A stretch of DNA of 64,000 bases from Brasilonema angustatum HA4187-MV1 (GCA_019359695.1 JAHHGV010000019.1:1-64000); one strand, 5' to 3'; positions 18,251-27,607 are shown, counted from the first letter of the stretch. Numbers and translations are program-made. The notes: generated by a model not told the origin, from the letters alone.

Positions 18251-19597
18251 ATGATTGGTTCTTTGAAACAAACACTGCAATTAATTATTAATCCAACGAG
18301 GTTTTTAGAAGATTGTGCGGCTAAGTATGGTGACACGTTCACGGTTCGAGTATTAGGGATAAATTCGCCGCCAGTGGTGTTTTTTGGTAGTCCGGAAGCG
18401 ATCGCTGAGTGTTTTGCTGTGCCTGCTAAAGATTTGGATTTTAAGAAGGCAACTCATGTTTTTGAGCCTTTGTTTGGGGAGAATTCGATTGTTTTGCAAG
18501 AGGGGCGATCGCACAATCGCCAACGCCAATTATTGATGCCACCCTTTCATGGCGACCGTATGAAAACTTACGGTCAAGTCATTTGCCAAATCACTGAAAA
18601 TATTATTCAAAATTGGACACCTGGCAAATCTATTTCTGTACAGCATGTCATGCCAGATATTACTTTACAAATTATTTTACAAGTAGTATTTGGAATAAGT
18701 CCCGGTGTCCGTTATGAAAAATTAAAACAACTACTGAGTTCTTTATTAGAAGATGTGACTAAACCTTTATATTCTACCTTCTTTTTCTTTCCACCACTAC
18801 AAAAAGATTTAGGTGCATGGAGTCCTTGGGGAAATTTCCAAAAACGTCGCGAGGAAATTGACAAACTGATTTATGCAGAGATTTATGAACGACGTTTATC
18901 TAATGATGCTTCACGTACAGATATTCTCAGTCTGCTGATGTCTGCGCGTGACGAAAATGGGCAGCAAATGACAGATAAAGAGTTACGTGACCAATTAGTT
19001 TCACTGTTGCTTTTAGGATATGAAACGACAGCTGCTGTCTTAGCTTGGCTATTTTACTTAATTCACTTCCACCCACAAGTAAAAGACAAGCTGATACAGG
19101 AATTGAAGACTTCAGGCAATACACTTAATCCCGAAACTATCACTCAATTACCATACCTTAGTGCTATTTGTCAGGAAACGCTGCGACTTCACCCCATTGC
19201 TCTTATTTGTACGCCACGAATGGTAAAAGACAAAGTAGAAATTGCCGGTCAAAAATTGACATCTGGAACAGTTTTAGTTCCCAGTATTTATTTAGCTCAT
19301 CGACGTGCAGAAACTTACCCAGAACCAGAAAAATTTCAACCAGAAAGATTTCTCAATCAAAAATTTTCACCTTATGAATATTTACCCTTTGGGGGAGGTT
19401 ATCGCGGTTGTATCGGCGCAGCATTTTCTATGTATGAAATGAAATTAGTTACAGCAACTATTTTGTCACGTTTTCAGCTAGAGCTTACTGATAAGCATCC
19501 AGTGCGTCCAGTACGTCGCGGAATTACGATTGTTCCCTCTGGTGGTGTACAAATGGTTGTGACTAACCAGATAAATAAAACGAAAGCTTTTATATAG
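18251..19597 (+). CDS. Cytochrome P450 (CYP110-like), second copy
   Basis: 448 residues, clearly paralogous to the first P450. The I-helix reads LLLGYETTAAVL (Tyr where the first copy has His). The K-helix is CQETLRLHP, the PERF region FQPERFLNQKF, and the heme loop FGGGYRGCIGAAF. The N-terminus begins MIGSLKQTLQLIINPTRFLE, without the LPxGPxTP run of the first copy. A stop lies just upstream in frame. The MITE-like element 40 bp upstream may have removed the original first codons, so the start is plausible but not certain. Confidence 0.9.
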   Translation: MIGSLKQTLQLIINPTRFLEDCAAKYGDTFTVRVLGINSPPVVFFGSPEAIAECFAVPAKDLDFKKATHVFEPLFGENSIVLQEGRSHNRQRQLLMPPFHGDRMKTYGQVICQITENIIQNWTPGKSISVQHVMPDITLQIILQVVFGISPGVRYEKLKQLLSSLLEDVTKPLYSTFFFFPPLQKDLGAWSPWGNFQKRREEIDKLIYAEIYERRLSNDASRTDILSLLMSARDENGQQMTDKELRDQLVSLLLLGYETTAAVLAWLFYLIHFHPQVKDKLIQELKTSGNTLNPETITQLPYLSAICQETLRLHPIALICTPRMVKDKVEIAGQKLTSGTVLVPSIYLAHRRAETYPEPEKFQPERFLNQKFSPYEYLPFGGGYRGCIGAAFSMYEMKLVTATILSRFQLELTDKHPVRPVRRGITIVPSGGVQMVVTNQINKTKAFI

Positions 19598-19912
19598 GAA
19601 TCCAGTTGAATTTGGTGAGACCAGTGCTGCAGTAGGGTTTCCCGACAGAGGCATCTGGCGTTAGCGTTTGCGCAGCGCCCCCTTAGGGGCTAGCGGAACC
19701 GGAGGTTCTCCCCGATAGCCGTAAGGCGTGGCGTTAGCCATAGGGTGAACTAACTCATAGGAGGAGGGAACAGGGAACACCCGAACGCTTAAGAAGGAAT
19801 AAAGGTGTACCTAGCTTCGTAAAAATAAAATAGGAATTCTATATAATACTTTGAAAACATCCTTAAGCTGTGTTTGCTTTCTCCTTTTGGTGTTTTCTGT
19901 AAGCAAAAAGCC
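19598..19912. repeat. Repeat-rich intergenic region
   Basis: Holds copy 2 of the dispersed 29-bp repeat at 19663-19691, preceded by GGGTTTCCCGACAGAGGC and followed by CGTAAGGCGTGGCGTTAGCC. No gene is seen. A minus-strand frame at 19789-19971 runs into xisI in another frame and is a shadow. Confidence 0.6.
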
Positions 19913-20248
19913 TTAACCCACAGCATAATCTGTAAATTGGCGCTTAAATGGCGAATGAAAGCCGATGACAATATCCTGCTTGGGGATACCTAAATTCGCT
20001 AAATCTTCTCCTACTTCATTTTCTGTCCCATTGTGTTGCAGCCAAACTTTACCATCTTTGATGTCTAGATGTAAAAAACAACCATAAACACGACGGTCAT
20101 TTTTCCAGCCGACATTTACAAGTTGATAGTGGTGATGTTCTGTATCAAAAATTAATTGGGTTTCAATTTCTGAGTCTTGACTAGAAATTGCAGCATATTC
20201 TTGGATAAGCTGCTGAATTATTTGTTGGTATTTTGTTAGTTTATCCAT
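19913..20248 (-). CDS. xisI: XisI family protein
   Basis: 111 residues, full length for XisI. YQLVNVGWKNDRRVYGCFLH and the closing GFHSPFKRQFTDYAVG are family features. XisI and XisH were named as factors that control excision of the fdxN element in heterocysts. They are widespread in cyanobacteria as a gene pair, and their biochemical role is unclear. The start overlaps the end of xisH by 13 bp. Confidence 0.92.
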   Translation of the reverse strand: MDKLTKYQQIIQQLIQEYAAISSQDSEIETQLIFDTEHHHYQLVNVGWKNDRRVYGCFLHLDIKDGKVWLQHNGTENEVGEDLANLGIPKQDIVIGFHSPFKRQFTDYAVG

Positions 20249-20652
20249 TCGATTATCTCTTCCGTTACAGGTTTATAAGTAATCAATTTAAGGTGATATG
20301 TTTTAATAATGTTTTGTACAAGTCTGATAGTAAAAAAGGAAGTATATGTATCGATGGGAACTGCTAAATAGAGAGTACGGTCTGGTTCTTGTTCAGATAA
20401 TGCTAGTCGGTAGTTAATAAACTGTCCTAAAGCTGTGTGAAATTCAGAAATCGCAGATGTTTTAAAAAAGCTTTTAATTTCAACAGCAATTTTTTCACCC
20501 TCTCTTTCTGCTGCTAGAATTCTTTCCGCGCCTAAGTCTATGTACATATCCCCTAACTCGAAACTGACGGGTAAGGGATCATGGGTAATTTTCCACCCTT
20601 CTTTTTCTAGCCCTTTTTTGACTGCGTTGTGAAAGATATCTCTGGCTGGCAT
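20236..20652 (-). CDS. xisH: XisH family protein (endonuclease-like)
   Basis: 138 residues. The N-terminus ARDIFHNAVKKGLEKEGWKI and the IDLGAERILAAEREGEKIAVEIKSF region carry a D...E.K pattern, which fits the restriction-endonuclease-like fold predicted for XisH. It is the first gene of the pair with xisI, and translation is probably coupled through the 13-bp overlap. No fdxN-type element or recombinase gene is visible nearby. Confidence 0.92.
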   Translation of the reverse strand: MPARDIFHNAVKKGLEKEGWKITHDPLPVSFELGDMYIDLGAERILAAEREGEKIAVEIKSFFKTSAISEFHTALGQFINYRLALSEQEPDRTLYLAVPIDTYTSFFTIRLVQNIIKTYHLKLITYKPVTEEIIEWIN

Positions 20653-20676
20653 AATATAAGCATTATAAAGGATTTT

Positions 20677-20766
20677 CTACACTGCTATGCTTCCGTTCAT
20701 CAGGCGAGGAAGGAACAAGTTGCGGGCTTGGCGAAGGTTCTCATTTGTTACAAGTAAGTTTTTCAT
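20677..20766 (-). pseudogene. hsdS: C-terminal fragment of a type I specificity subunit
   Basis: 29 residues ending NLRQARNLFLPRLMNGSIAV. This is the usual C-terminal end of HsdS proteins (compare SIRDTLLPKLLSGEIRVKE in the HsdS at 25813-27105). The open frame extends to 20889 upstream but loses all similarity. No target-recognition domain is left. It is a broken end of a type I R-M gene at the left border of the rearranged island. Confidence 0.7.
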
Positions 20767-21010
20767 TTGCAAGAATATAGGGTTAGTTCTTCTTGTAAAA
20801 AGTTGCATAGTTTCTTTATTATGAATCATAAGAACATCCGCCACCAGCACACAGAACAACGGTAAACACGGGGTCATGGAGTTTCTCAAAACTGCATAAG
20901 TTGCTTTTGTTTGTACCTATACCACATGTAGTAAGCTAATAAACATTCAAAAGGAATGACGATTAGCTCGGTAATATAATTTTTATCTTGTATCAACTGT
21001 ACAAAAACAA

Positions 21011-21241
21011 ATGTCTGAAAACGATAAAAGCCCGATTGAGTTGGCTGAGTTTATCCAACAAGTTAAAGAAGATCTTCTCTGAGTGACACCAGGAAAGGAT
21101 AAGGATGCGCCGTTCTTGTTTGTTGAGTCTGTGGAACTGGAACTACAAGTCACTGTGAAGCGAACGGGCAAAGCAGGTGCAAAGCGAAGTGTTAAAATCA
21201 ATGTGCTAGGCAGTAGAGGCGAGGTAAGTGGTCTGGTTTAA
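21011..21241 (+). pseudogene. Trypco2-domain protein broken by a stop codon
   Basis: From ATG 21011 the frame reads MSENDKSPIELAEFIQQVKE then DLL and a TGA at 21080-21082. The same frame continues with FLFVESVELELQVTVKRTGK and ends INVLGSRGEVSGLV at 21241. Together this is a complete trypsin-co-occurring domain 2, a small adaptor found next to trypsin-like and other effectors in defence or signalling operons. A single in-frame nonsense codon inactivates it. Confidence 0.7.
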
Positions 21242-21255
21242 GTGATTCTGTTTTC

Positions 21256-21387
21256 AACGGGGTGGCTCAGAACTTGATCGGTAAAGGCATTCCGGCTGTA
21301 GTGGCAATGACGTACTCTATAAATGTATCTACTGACAGTGCTTTTGCAGAAGATTTTTACCGATCGCTTGGGCAAAAAGAGTCATAG
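21256..21387 (+). pseudogene. C-terminal fragment of a CHAT-domain protein
   Basis: 43 residues beginning NGVAQNLIGKGIPAVVAM and ending DFYRSLGQKES. It matches the end of CHAT (caspase-like) peptidase domains, which typically show GVAxxLxxAGxPAVVAM followed by FYxxL. The catalytic His-Cys part is missing. It sits directly after the trypco2 remnant, and the two may once have been one operon. Confidence 0.65.
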
Positions 21388-21389
21388 GC

Positions 21390-21496
21390 GATGTGCAGCT
21401 AGAGATGGTAGCCATTCCTTCTGGAAGCTTTTTGATGGGTTCAAAAGAAGATGAGCCTGAGCGCTCAAGTTCTGAAAGTCCTCAACATACAGTAAG
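21390..21496 (+). pseudogene. N-terminal fragment of a formylglycine-enzyme-like domain
   Basis: Reads LEMVAIPSGSFLMGSKEDEP followed by ERSSSESPQHTVR, the start of an FGE-sulfatase domain as found in formylglycine-generating enzymes and related C-terminal modules. The similarity stops at about 21493. The next in-frame codons leave the family, and tnsB sequence begins in another frame. This marks a deletion or recombination junction. Confidence 0.7.
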
Positions 21497-22354
21497 GATT
21501 TTCGCTCCGAGCATTTAACGCAAATTGGTTTGCAACTTGGTTTTGAATGTCATTTACGCGATCGCCCATCAGAAGGAGGGATTGAAGAACGCAGTTTTGG
21601 CACTATCAACACAGATTTTCTCGCTGGGTTGTATGGCTATCTGGGTTCTAATATTCAACAACGTCCAGAAAATGCCGAAGAAGAAGCTTGCATTACGCTG
21701 CGGGAACTACATCTGCTATTGGTGCGCTACATCGTTGATAACTACAATCAGCGAATTGATGCTCGCAGTGGAAACCAAACCAGGTTTCAACGCTGGGAAG
21801 CGGGATTACCTGCGCTGCCAAATTTAATTGAGGAGCGGCAATTAGATATCTGTTTGATGAAAAAGACCCGCCGCAGCATTTACAAAGGCGGATATGTAAG
21901 CTTTGAAAACATTATGTATCGCGGAGATTACCTGGCAGCTTATGCAGGAGAAAGTGTGTTGCTGCGATATGACCCCAGAGATATATCAACTGTGTTCGTG
22001 TATCGTCAAGATTCAGGTAAGGAAGTGCTACTGTCTCAAGCTCATGCGATTGACTTAGAAACCGAGCAAATTTCCTTAGAGGAGACAAAAGCTGCAAATC
22101 GGAAAATCCGTAATACAGGCAAGCAATTAAGTAATAAATCAATCCTTGCAGAAGTGCAGGATAGAGATACTTTTATTAAGCAAAAGAAAAAGAGTCACAA
22201 GGAACGCAAGAAAGAAGAACAAGCTCAGGTGCGTTCTGTAAAACCGTCTCAAACTAACAAGCCAGTAGAAACTGTAGAAGAAATACCTCAACCTCAAAAG
22301 CGTCGCCCCAGAGTATTTGACTACGAGCAACTTCGCAAAGACTACGATGATTAA
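21494..22354 (+). pseudogene. tnsB: TnsB transposase, 5'-truncated
   Basis: 286 codons remain of a protein that is about 580 residues in ShCAST. Similarity starts abruptly at KDFRSEHLTQIG, just after the lost second catalytic Asp. The catalytic Glu is kept in SEGGIEERSFG, and the Mu-type C-terminal region follows (MKKTRRSIYKGGYVSFENIM). The C-terminal tail that contacts TnsC ends RPRVFDYEQLRKDYDD. The first two residues of the DDE triad and the DNA-binding domains are missing, so it cannot cut or join DNA. A TTG at 21530 could still start a fragment. Confidence 0.92.
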
Positions 22355-22422
22355 TCTGATTGAGGTTTGCGTGTTATCTATCGATTTTGAATGCATTTTA
22401 AAAATTTGAGAAACCACTGATT

Positions 22423-23259
22423 ATGGCAGAAGATTATTTGCGGAAGTGGGTACAAAATTTCTGGGGTGATGACCCGATACCGGAAGAATTACTGCCGATA
22501 ATTGAACGGCTAATTACTCCTAGTGTCGTTGAACTTGAGCATATCCAAAAAATTCATGACTGGTTAGACAGTTTGCGTCTTTCTAAACAATGCGGTCGAA
22601 TTGTTGCACCACCACGAGCAGGTAAGTCGGTGACTTGTGATGTTTATAAACTGCTGAATAAGCCGCAGAAAAGAACAGGTAAGCGCGATCTTGTACCCGT
22701 CTTATATATGCAAGTCCCTGGAGATTGTTCGGCTGGGGAGTTGCTAACTTTAATACTTGAGAGTTTGAAATATGATGCGACTTCAGGAAAACTTACAGAT
22801 CTGAGACGGCGAGTGTTAAGGCTTCTAAAGGAGTCTAAAGTTGAAATGCTGGTTATCGACGAAGCTAACTTTTTGAAGTTAAATACTTTTAGTGAAATCG
22901 CCCGCATATATGATTTGTTGAACGTTTCAATTGTTCTTGTGGGAACAGATGGTCTGGATAATCTCATTAAAAAAGAGCCATATATCCACGATAGATTTAT
23001 AGAATGTTACCGATTACCATTAGTATCGGAAAAGAAATTCCCTGAATTTGTACAAATTTGGGAAGATGAAGTTTTGTGTTTACCTGTGCCATCTAATTTA
23101 ACAAAAAGTTAAACTTTAATGCCTCTATATCAAAAAACAAGTGGCAAAATTGGTTTGGTTGATAGGGTATTAAGAAGGGCTGCGATTTTATCCTTAAGAA
23201 AAGGTTTGAAAAATATTGATAAGGCTACTTTGGATGAGGTTTTGGAGTGGTTTGAGTAA
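22423..23259 (+). pseudogene. tnsC: TnsC AAA+ regulator with in-frame stop
   Basis: The frame reads MAEDYLRKWVQNFW with Walker A APPRAGKSVT (about 62-71), Walker B EMLVIDEANF (141-150) and sensor region IVLVGTDGLDNL. It meets TAA at 23110-23112. The same frame continues for 48 more codons with TSGKIGLVDRVLRRAAILSL and KATLDEVLEWFE, stopping at 23257-23259. The full frame of about 278 residues matches V-K TnsC length. The 229-residue product lacks the C-terminal helices of the AAA+ lid. The next gene starts at the last base of the original stop. Confidence 0.9.
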
Positions 23260-23504
23260 TGGAAATACCTGCGAAAGAACCAAGATTTTTTCAAGTAGAG
23301 CCGCTCGAAGGAGAAAGCTTAAGTCATTTTTTAGGTCGTTTTCGTCGGGAAAATTATTTAACTGCAACTCAATTAGGTAAATTAACGGGAATTGGTGCAG
23401 TTATTTCACGGTGGGAGAAGTTTTATTTGAACCCATTTCCGACACCGCAGGAGTTAGAAGCGTTGGCTGCTGTGCAAAATGAATTTGGCAATTCGCGGCA
23501 TTGA
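23259..23504 (+). pseudogene. tniQ: TniQ, truncated and joined to hsdM
   Basis: 81 residues. Residues 1-72 are a V-K-type TniQ N-terminus with EPLEGESLSHFLGRFRRENY and GIGAVISRWEKFYLNPFPT. V-K TniQ is about 167 residues, so the zinc-binding C-terminal part is gone. After about 23473 the DNA belongs to hsdM in a different frame, and the last eight residues (NEFGNSRH) are out-of-frame hsdM. TniQ bridges TnsC and Cas12k at the target. The truncated form keeps the helix-turn-helix region only. Confidence 0.9.
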
Positions 23505-24291
23505 TGGGAATATTGGCGATCGCAATGCTGACACTTTCCACAACGACTTGCACAAAGACCTCAAAGCAGATTTTATCCTAGCGAATCCCCCTTTTAACAT
23601 GAGCGATTGGGGAGGGGAGAGGTTGCGAGAAGATACCCGTTGGAAATATGGTACTCCACCCGTAGGTAATGCTAACTATGGTTGGGTACAGCAGATGATT
23701 CACCATTTGTCAAGTAACGGCATTGCTGGTTTTGTGTTGGCGAATGGTTCGATGAGTTCTAACTCTTCGGGAGAGGGTGATATTCGCAAAGCCATTATTG
23801 ATGCGGATTTGGTTGATTGTATGGTGGCATTGCCAGGGCAGTTATTTTACAACACCCAGATTCCGGCTTGTCTGTGGTTTTTTGCCCGGAATAAGAAAAA
23901 TGGTAAATTTCGCGATCGCAGTGGAGAAACATTATTTATCGATGCGCGGAAGATGGGGGTTTTACTTGACCGAGTACATCGGGAATTGACAAATGAGGAA
24001 ATAAAACGGATTGCTCAAACTTACCATGCTTGGCGGGGTGAGAAGGAAGCGGGGGAGTATGAGGATATCCCTGGTTTTTGTAAGAGTGCCAAGTTAGAAG
24101 AAATTGTCTCACATGGTTATGTTCTCACGCCGGGGCGATATGTAGGGGCTGAGGAAGTTGAGGATGATGATGAGGCGTTTGAGGAGAAAATGCTGCATTT
24201 GACGAAGAAGTTAGAGCAGCAGTTTATTGAGAGTGCCAAGCTAGAGGCAATAATTAAAGAGAATTTACGCGGGTTGGGGTATGGCGGATAA
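23479..24291 (+). pseudogene. hsdM: Type I methyltransferase HsdM, N-terminus lost
   Basis: 270 residues corresponding to the C-terminal half of HsdM. It begins [20 protein letters not shown] and has the catalytic motif [11 protein letters not shown], followed by [17 protein letters not shown] and [16 protein letters not shown]. The N-terminal helical domain and the SAM-binding motif I are missing because tniQ is fused at about 23473. The C-terminal 58 residues are nearly duplicated at 25646-25822. Without the SAM site it should be inactive as a methyltransferase. Confidence 0.88.
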
Positions 24292-25327
24292 GTTATCACC
24301 AATGGATGGCTATGATGACTTTTTACGGGAGTTAAAAGAACGCATACGCAGCGCCCAAGTAAAAGCAGCTTTGTCTGTAAACCGTGAGTTAGTATTACTT
24401 TATTGGCAAATCGGGCGCGAAATTATCGTCAGACAGCAGCAGCAGGGATGGGGTGCAAAAGTTATCGAACGTCTCGCCAGAGATTTAAAAGCAGCTTTCC
24501 CAGATATGAAGGGATTCTCGCGTACAAACTTGCTTTATATGAGAGCCTTTGCAGAAGCTTACCCCGATCAACAAATTGTCCAACAACTTGTTGGACAAAT
24601 ACCTTGGGGGCATAATGTCCGTATTTTGGATGCTGTCAAAGATTCTTCAGCAAAGCTATGGTATGTACAAAAAACTATAGAAAATGGCTGGAGTAGAAAT
24701 ATATTAGTGCATCAGATAGAAAGTGGGTTATATCATCGCCAAGGCAAGGCGACTACTAACTTTGAAAATACCCTACCCAAACCACAATCAGAACTAGCAC
24801 AACAATTATTAAAAGATCCTTATAATTTTGACTTTCTCAGTTTAGGAAAAGAAGCACTAGAACGTGATTTAGAAAAGGCTTTAATAGAACATATTCGTGA
24901 TTTTCTCTTGGAATTAGGGGTTGGTTTTGCCTTTGTTGGCAGCCAATATCACTTGGAGGTAGGGAACCAAGATTTTTATATAGATTTATTATTTTATCAT
25001 CTACATTTACGCTGTTATGTGGTAATTGATTTGAAGATTGAAGATTTTCAACCTGAATTTTCCGGCAAGATGAGTTTTTACGTTTCTGCTGTCGATGATT
25101 TATTGCGTCACCCAGATGATAAACCAACAATCGGCATGATTTTATGTAAGACGAAGAATCAAACAATTGTAGAATATGCTCTGCGGGAAATGAATAAACC
25201 AATTGGAGTTTCAACTTATCAACTACGGGATACTCTACCAGAACAATTGCAAGGAAGTTTACCCACAATTGAGCAATTGGAGGCAGAACTAGAGACTTTA
25301 TCTGTAAAAGTAGAGGATGAAGAATGA
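24281..25327 (+). CDS. DUF1016 / YhcG-like PDDEXK nuclease
   Basis: 348 residues. The N-terminal domain has [20 protein letters not shown] and [20 protein letters not shown]. The C-terminal domain carries FYIDLLFYH and [12 protein letters not shown], the D...D-x-K core of a PD-(D/E)XK nuclease. These proteins are often encoded inside type I R-M loci, though their role is unsettled. The ATG overlaps the end of the hsdM fragment by 11 bp. The gene looks intact, unlike its neighbours. Confidence 0.85.
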   Translation: MADKLSPMDGYDDFLRELKERIRSAQVKAALSVNRELVLLYWQIGREIIVRQQQQGWGAKVIERLARDLKAAFPDMKGFSRTNLLYMRAFAEAYPDQQIVQQLVGQIPWGHNVRILDAVKDSSAKLWYVQKTIENGWSRNILVHQIESGLYHRQGKATTNFENTLPKPQSELAQQLLKDPYNFDFLSLGKEALERDLEKALIEHIRDFLLELGVGFAFVGSQYHLEVGNQDFYIDLLFYHLHLRCYVVIDLKIEDFQPEFSGKMSFYVSAVDDLLRHPDDKPTIGMILCKTKNQTIVEYALREMNKPIGVSTYQLRDTLPEQLQGSLPTIEQLEAELETLSVKVEDEE

Positions 25328-25336
25328 TTTAAAACT

Positions 25337-25561
25337 ATGAAGTGCGTAATTTGCAAGCATGAAGAAACTAAACCCGGTTTAGTAACTGTGACTTTAGAAA
25401 GAGATGAATGTATTGTGGTTATTAAAAAAGTTCCAGCAGAAGTTTGTGATAATTGCGAGGAATATTATTTAAGTGATGCGATTACTGAGCAAGTGCTAGA
25501 AAGGGCAGAAGTTGCTGTTAACAATGGGGCGGAGGTTGAGATTATTAGATATGCAGCCTAG
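25337..25561 (+). CDS. MqsA-like antitoxin (YgiT zinc finger), no toxin
   Basis: 74 residues with two CxxC motifs, MKCVICKHEETKPG and VCDNCEEYYL, that form the zinc-binding YgiT-type finger of MqsA-family antitoxins. The usual partner toxin gene upstream is absent, and the DUF1016 gene lies there instead. The protein may be an orphan or may serve another toxin. A single ATG start and a 9-bp gap to the previous gene suggest co-transcription. Confidence 0.8.
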   Translation: MKCVICKHEETKPGLVTVTLERDECIVVIKKVPAEVCDNCEEYYLSDAITEQVLERAEVAVNNGAEVEIIRYAA

Positions 25562-25645
25562 TTTTGATTTGTGCAGAAGTCTGCTGGACAAATTATTGAT
25601 GATAAATCTGCCACAACCTGTGGCAGAGATTTCTTATTTGAATGA

Positions 25646-25823
25646 TGGTTATGTTCTCACCCTGGGGCGATATGTGGGGGCGGAGGAAGTCGAGGATGAT
25701 GATCAGGCTTTTGAGGAGAAGATGTTGCATTTGACGAAGAAGTTAGAGCAGCAGTTTACTGAAAGTGCCAGGTTAGAAGCTGCCATTCTAAAAAATTTGC
25801 AGGAGTTGGGATATGGTGCCTGA
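25646..25823 (+). pseudogene. Duplicated hsdM 3' end
   Basis: About 58 residues starting [20 protein letters not shown] and ending AAILKNLQELGYGA. It repeats the C-terminus of the hsdM fragment ([20 protein letters not shown]... at 24116-24291) with about 15 substitutions. It is read from an open frame beginning at 25512 that overlaps the antitoxin gene and has no function-bearing N-terminus. It abuts the hsdS start, the normal position of an hsdM 3' end. Confidence 0.85.
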
Positions 25824-27105
25824 TAGCTGGCGACATATAACAATTGAGGATTTTGTTACTCTACAAAGAGGACATGATTTGCCTGAGTATGAGAGAAAAC
25901 CAGGAACAGCCCCAGTGATGGGATCTTTTGGAATTACTGGTTATCATAATGAAGCAAAAACAAAAGGCCCAGGCGTAACTATAGGTAGAAGTGGCGTAGG
26001 TTCTTTTGGAGTTGTGAATTATTCACCTGTAGATTACTGGCCACTTAACACAGTTTTATACGTAACTGATTTTAATCAAAACGATGAACTCTTTGTTTAC
26101 TATTTTTTCAAAGCTTTTGACTTTGAACCATATAACTCTGGAAGTGCCCAATCTTCACTCAATCGCAACTATATTTATCCTGTTTCTATTACAATTCCAC
26201 CCCTCCCCGAACAAAAAGCGATCGCCCAAATCCTCTCCTCTCTCGATGACAAAATCGAACTAAACCGGGAGATGAACCAAACGCTGGAAGCGATCGCACG
26301 GGCAATCTTCAAATCCTGGTTTGTGGACTTTGACCCCGTTCGCGCCAAGATGGAAGGACGACAACCAGCAGGGATGGATGCTGCAACTGCTGAACTTTTC
26401 CCTGATGAGTTTGAGGAGTCAGCGTTGGGGATGATTCCGAAGGGGTGGACAGTGGGGACACTTGATGATGTCACCGAGTTTGTTCTTGGAGGTGACTGGG
26501 GCAAAGATACTTCTAACGAAGATGCTGATGAAGCTGCATATTGCATTCGTGGGGCTGATATTCCTGAACTCCAAGATGCTGCTTTAGGAAAGATGCCAAT
26601 ACGCTATTTAAAACCTTCAAGTATTAAAAAGCGAAGCTTATTACCAGGTGACATTGTAATTGAAATTTCAGGAGGAAGCCCAACACAATCAACTGGACGA
26701 CCTGTGCTAATTACTACAGAATTAATTGAAAGGCTTCCTTGCCCTTTAGTTTGTTCTAATTTTTGTAGAATAGTTCGCCTCAAAAAGAATATAACACCTA
26801 CTTTTGTTTATCTTTGGCTGCGTTGGCTCTATGTGTCAGATACTTTTTTGCAGTACGAAAATGGAACAACAGGAATAAAAAACTTTGCCTATACAGTATT
26901 TAGCCAGCAACATGAGCTATTGATTCCACCTCTAGATTTACTCAAACGTTTTGACACAATAGTGAGTCAGTTCTTTAAAAAACGACAAGCAAATGGTTTA
27001 CAGTCAGAAGTCCTCGTATCTATCCGCGACACCCTACTACCCAAACTCCTATCAGGCGAAATCCGCGTCAAAGAAGCGGAGAAAATAGCAGCAAAGGCAA
27101 TGTAA
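25813..27105 (+). CDS. hsdS: Type I restriction specificity subunit HsdS
   Basis: 430 residues with two target-recognition domains (about 1-140 and 215-370). They are separated by the central conserved coil PPLPEQKAIAQILSSLDDKI and RAIFKSWFVDFDPVRAKMEG. The C-terminal repeat ends SIRDTLLPKLLSGEIRVKEA. HsdS sets the DNA sequence recognised by both methyltransferase and restriction complex. The gene is full length, but its hsdM partner in this locus is broken. The start overlaps the duplicated hsdM end by 11 bp. Confidence 0.92.
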   Translation: MVPDSWRHITIEDFVTLQRGHDLPEYERKPGTAPVMGSFGITGYHNEAKTKGPGVTIGRSGVGSFGVVNYSPVDYWPLNTVLYVTDFNQNDELFVYYFFKAFDFEPYNSGSAQSSLNRNYIYPVSITIPPLPEQKAIAQILSSLDDKIELNREMNQTLEAIARAIFKSWFVDFDPVRAKMEGRQPAGMDAATAELFPDEFEESALGMIPKGWTVGTLDDVTEFVLGGDWGKDTSNEDADEAAYCIRGADIPELQDAALGKMPIRYLKPSSIKKRSLLPGDIVIEISGGSPTQSTGRPVLITTELIERLPCPLVCSNFCRIVRLKKNITPTFVYLWLRWLYVSDTFLQYENGTTGIKNFAYTVFSQQHELLIPPLDLLKRFDTIVSQFFKKRQANGLQSEVLVSIRDTLLPKLLSGEIRVKEAEKIAAKAM

Positions 27106-27140
27106 ACTCAAAATTGCATAAAAACTAAATTCAATTCTTA

Positions 27141-27257
27141 GTGGACATCAACCAACAGAAAGAACAATTTAGCAACGCATATCTCCAAGCCATCACCAGT
27201 GTTGCAGGTTATTCTCTCTACAAACCAGCCGTAGACGACGACAGCGCCAAGAAATAA
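27141..27257 (+). pseudogene. N-terminal fragment of a DUF4365-like protein
   Basis: 38 residues from GTG 27141: VDINQQKEQFSNAYLQAITS followed by VAGYSLYKPAVDDDSAKK. The start matches the N-terminus of DUF4365-type proteins common in cyanobacteria, then stops. The rest of the domain is absent. It is one of several gene ends left in this rearranged stretch. Confidence 0.55.
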
Positions 27258-27317
27258 TCAATTTACAGTCGCTGCTCTCCAGTCAATTATGCAAGGTATC
27301 GCTCAAGGAGTACAACC

Positions 27318-27533
27318 ATGAAAGTTACACTGCAAGATGCGGAAATTATCAAAAATATAGAACCACAACAACTGAGAGAGTATTTGCAATCTCACGGTTG
27401 GCAAGAAGACCGACCTTTTCTTGATAATGCCACAATCTGGCACAAGCAAGCAGCAGAAAAAGGAGAATTTGAAATCTTGCTACCAAGCACAAAAAATTTA
27501 GGAGATTATTTATCTAGAATTCGTGAGGTTTAG
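27318..27533 (+). CDS. Short hypothetical protein, possibly truncated
   Basis: 71 residues: MKVTLQDAEIIKNIEPQQLR and later WHKQAAEKGEFEILLPSTKN. Cyanobacterial genomes carry longer proteins with this beginning, as I remember them. The stop after LSRIREV may therefore reflect truncation. No domain is recognised. It has a GGAG ribosome binding site about 10 bp before the ATG and lies between the DUF4365-like remnant and hsdR. Confidence 0.45.
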   Translation: MKVTLQDAEIIKNIEPQQLREYLQSHGWQEDRPFLDNATIWHKQAAEKGEFEILLPSTKNLGDYLSRIREV

Positions 27534-27607
27534 GGAAGGGGGGCAGGGGGGTTAGGTTTCTTATGCCAAAATAGATACCAACAGCAAGTATCAAAGGACT
27601 CATAACG

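Noticed and set aside
19913-20652. fdxN-type excision element
   Set aside because: Only the xisH/xisI pair is present. No recombinase gene or flanking direct repeat is visible, and these pairs are common outside such elements.
20890-21010. Possible second CAST end upstream of the tnsB fragment
   Set aside because: No TGTCA terminus or spaced GACAttAAT motifs are seen here or elsewhere left of 21494. The junction with the FGE fragment argues that the end was deleted.
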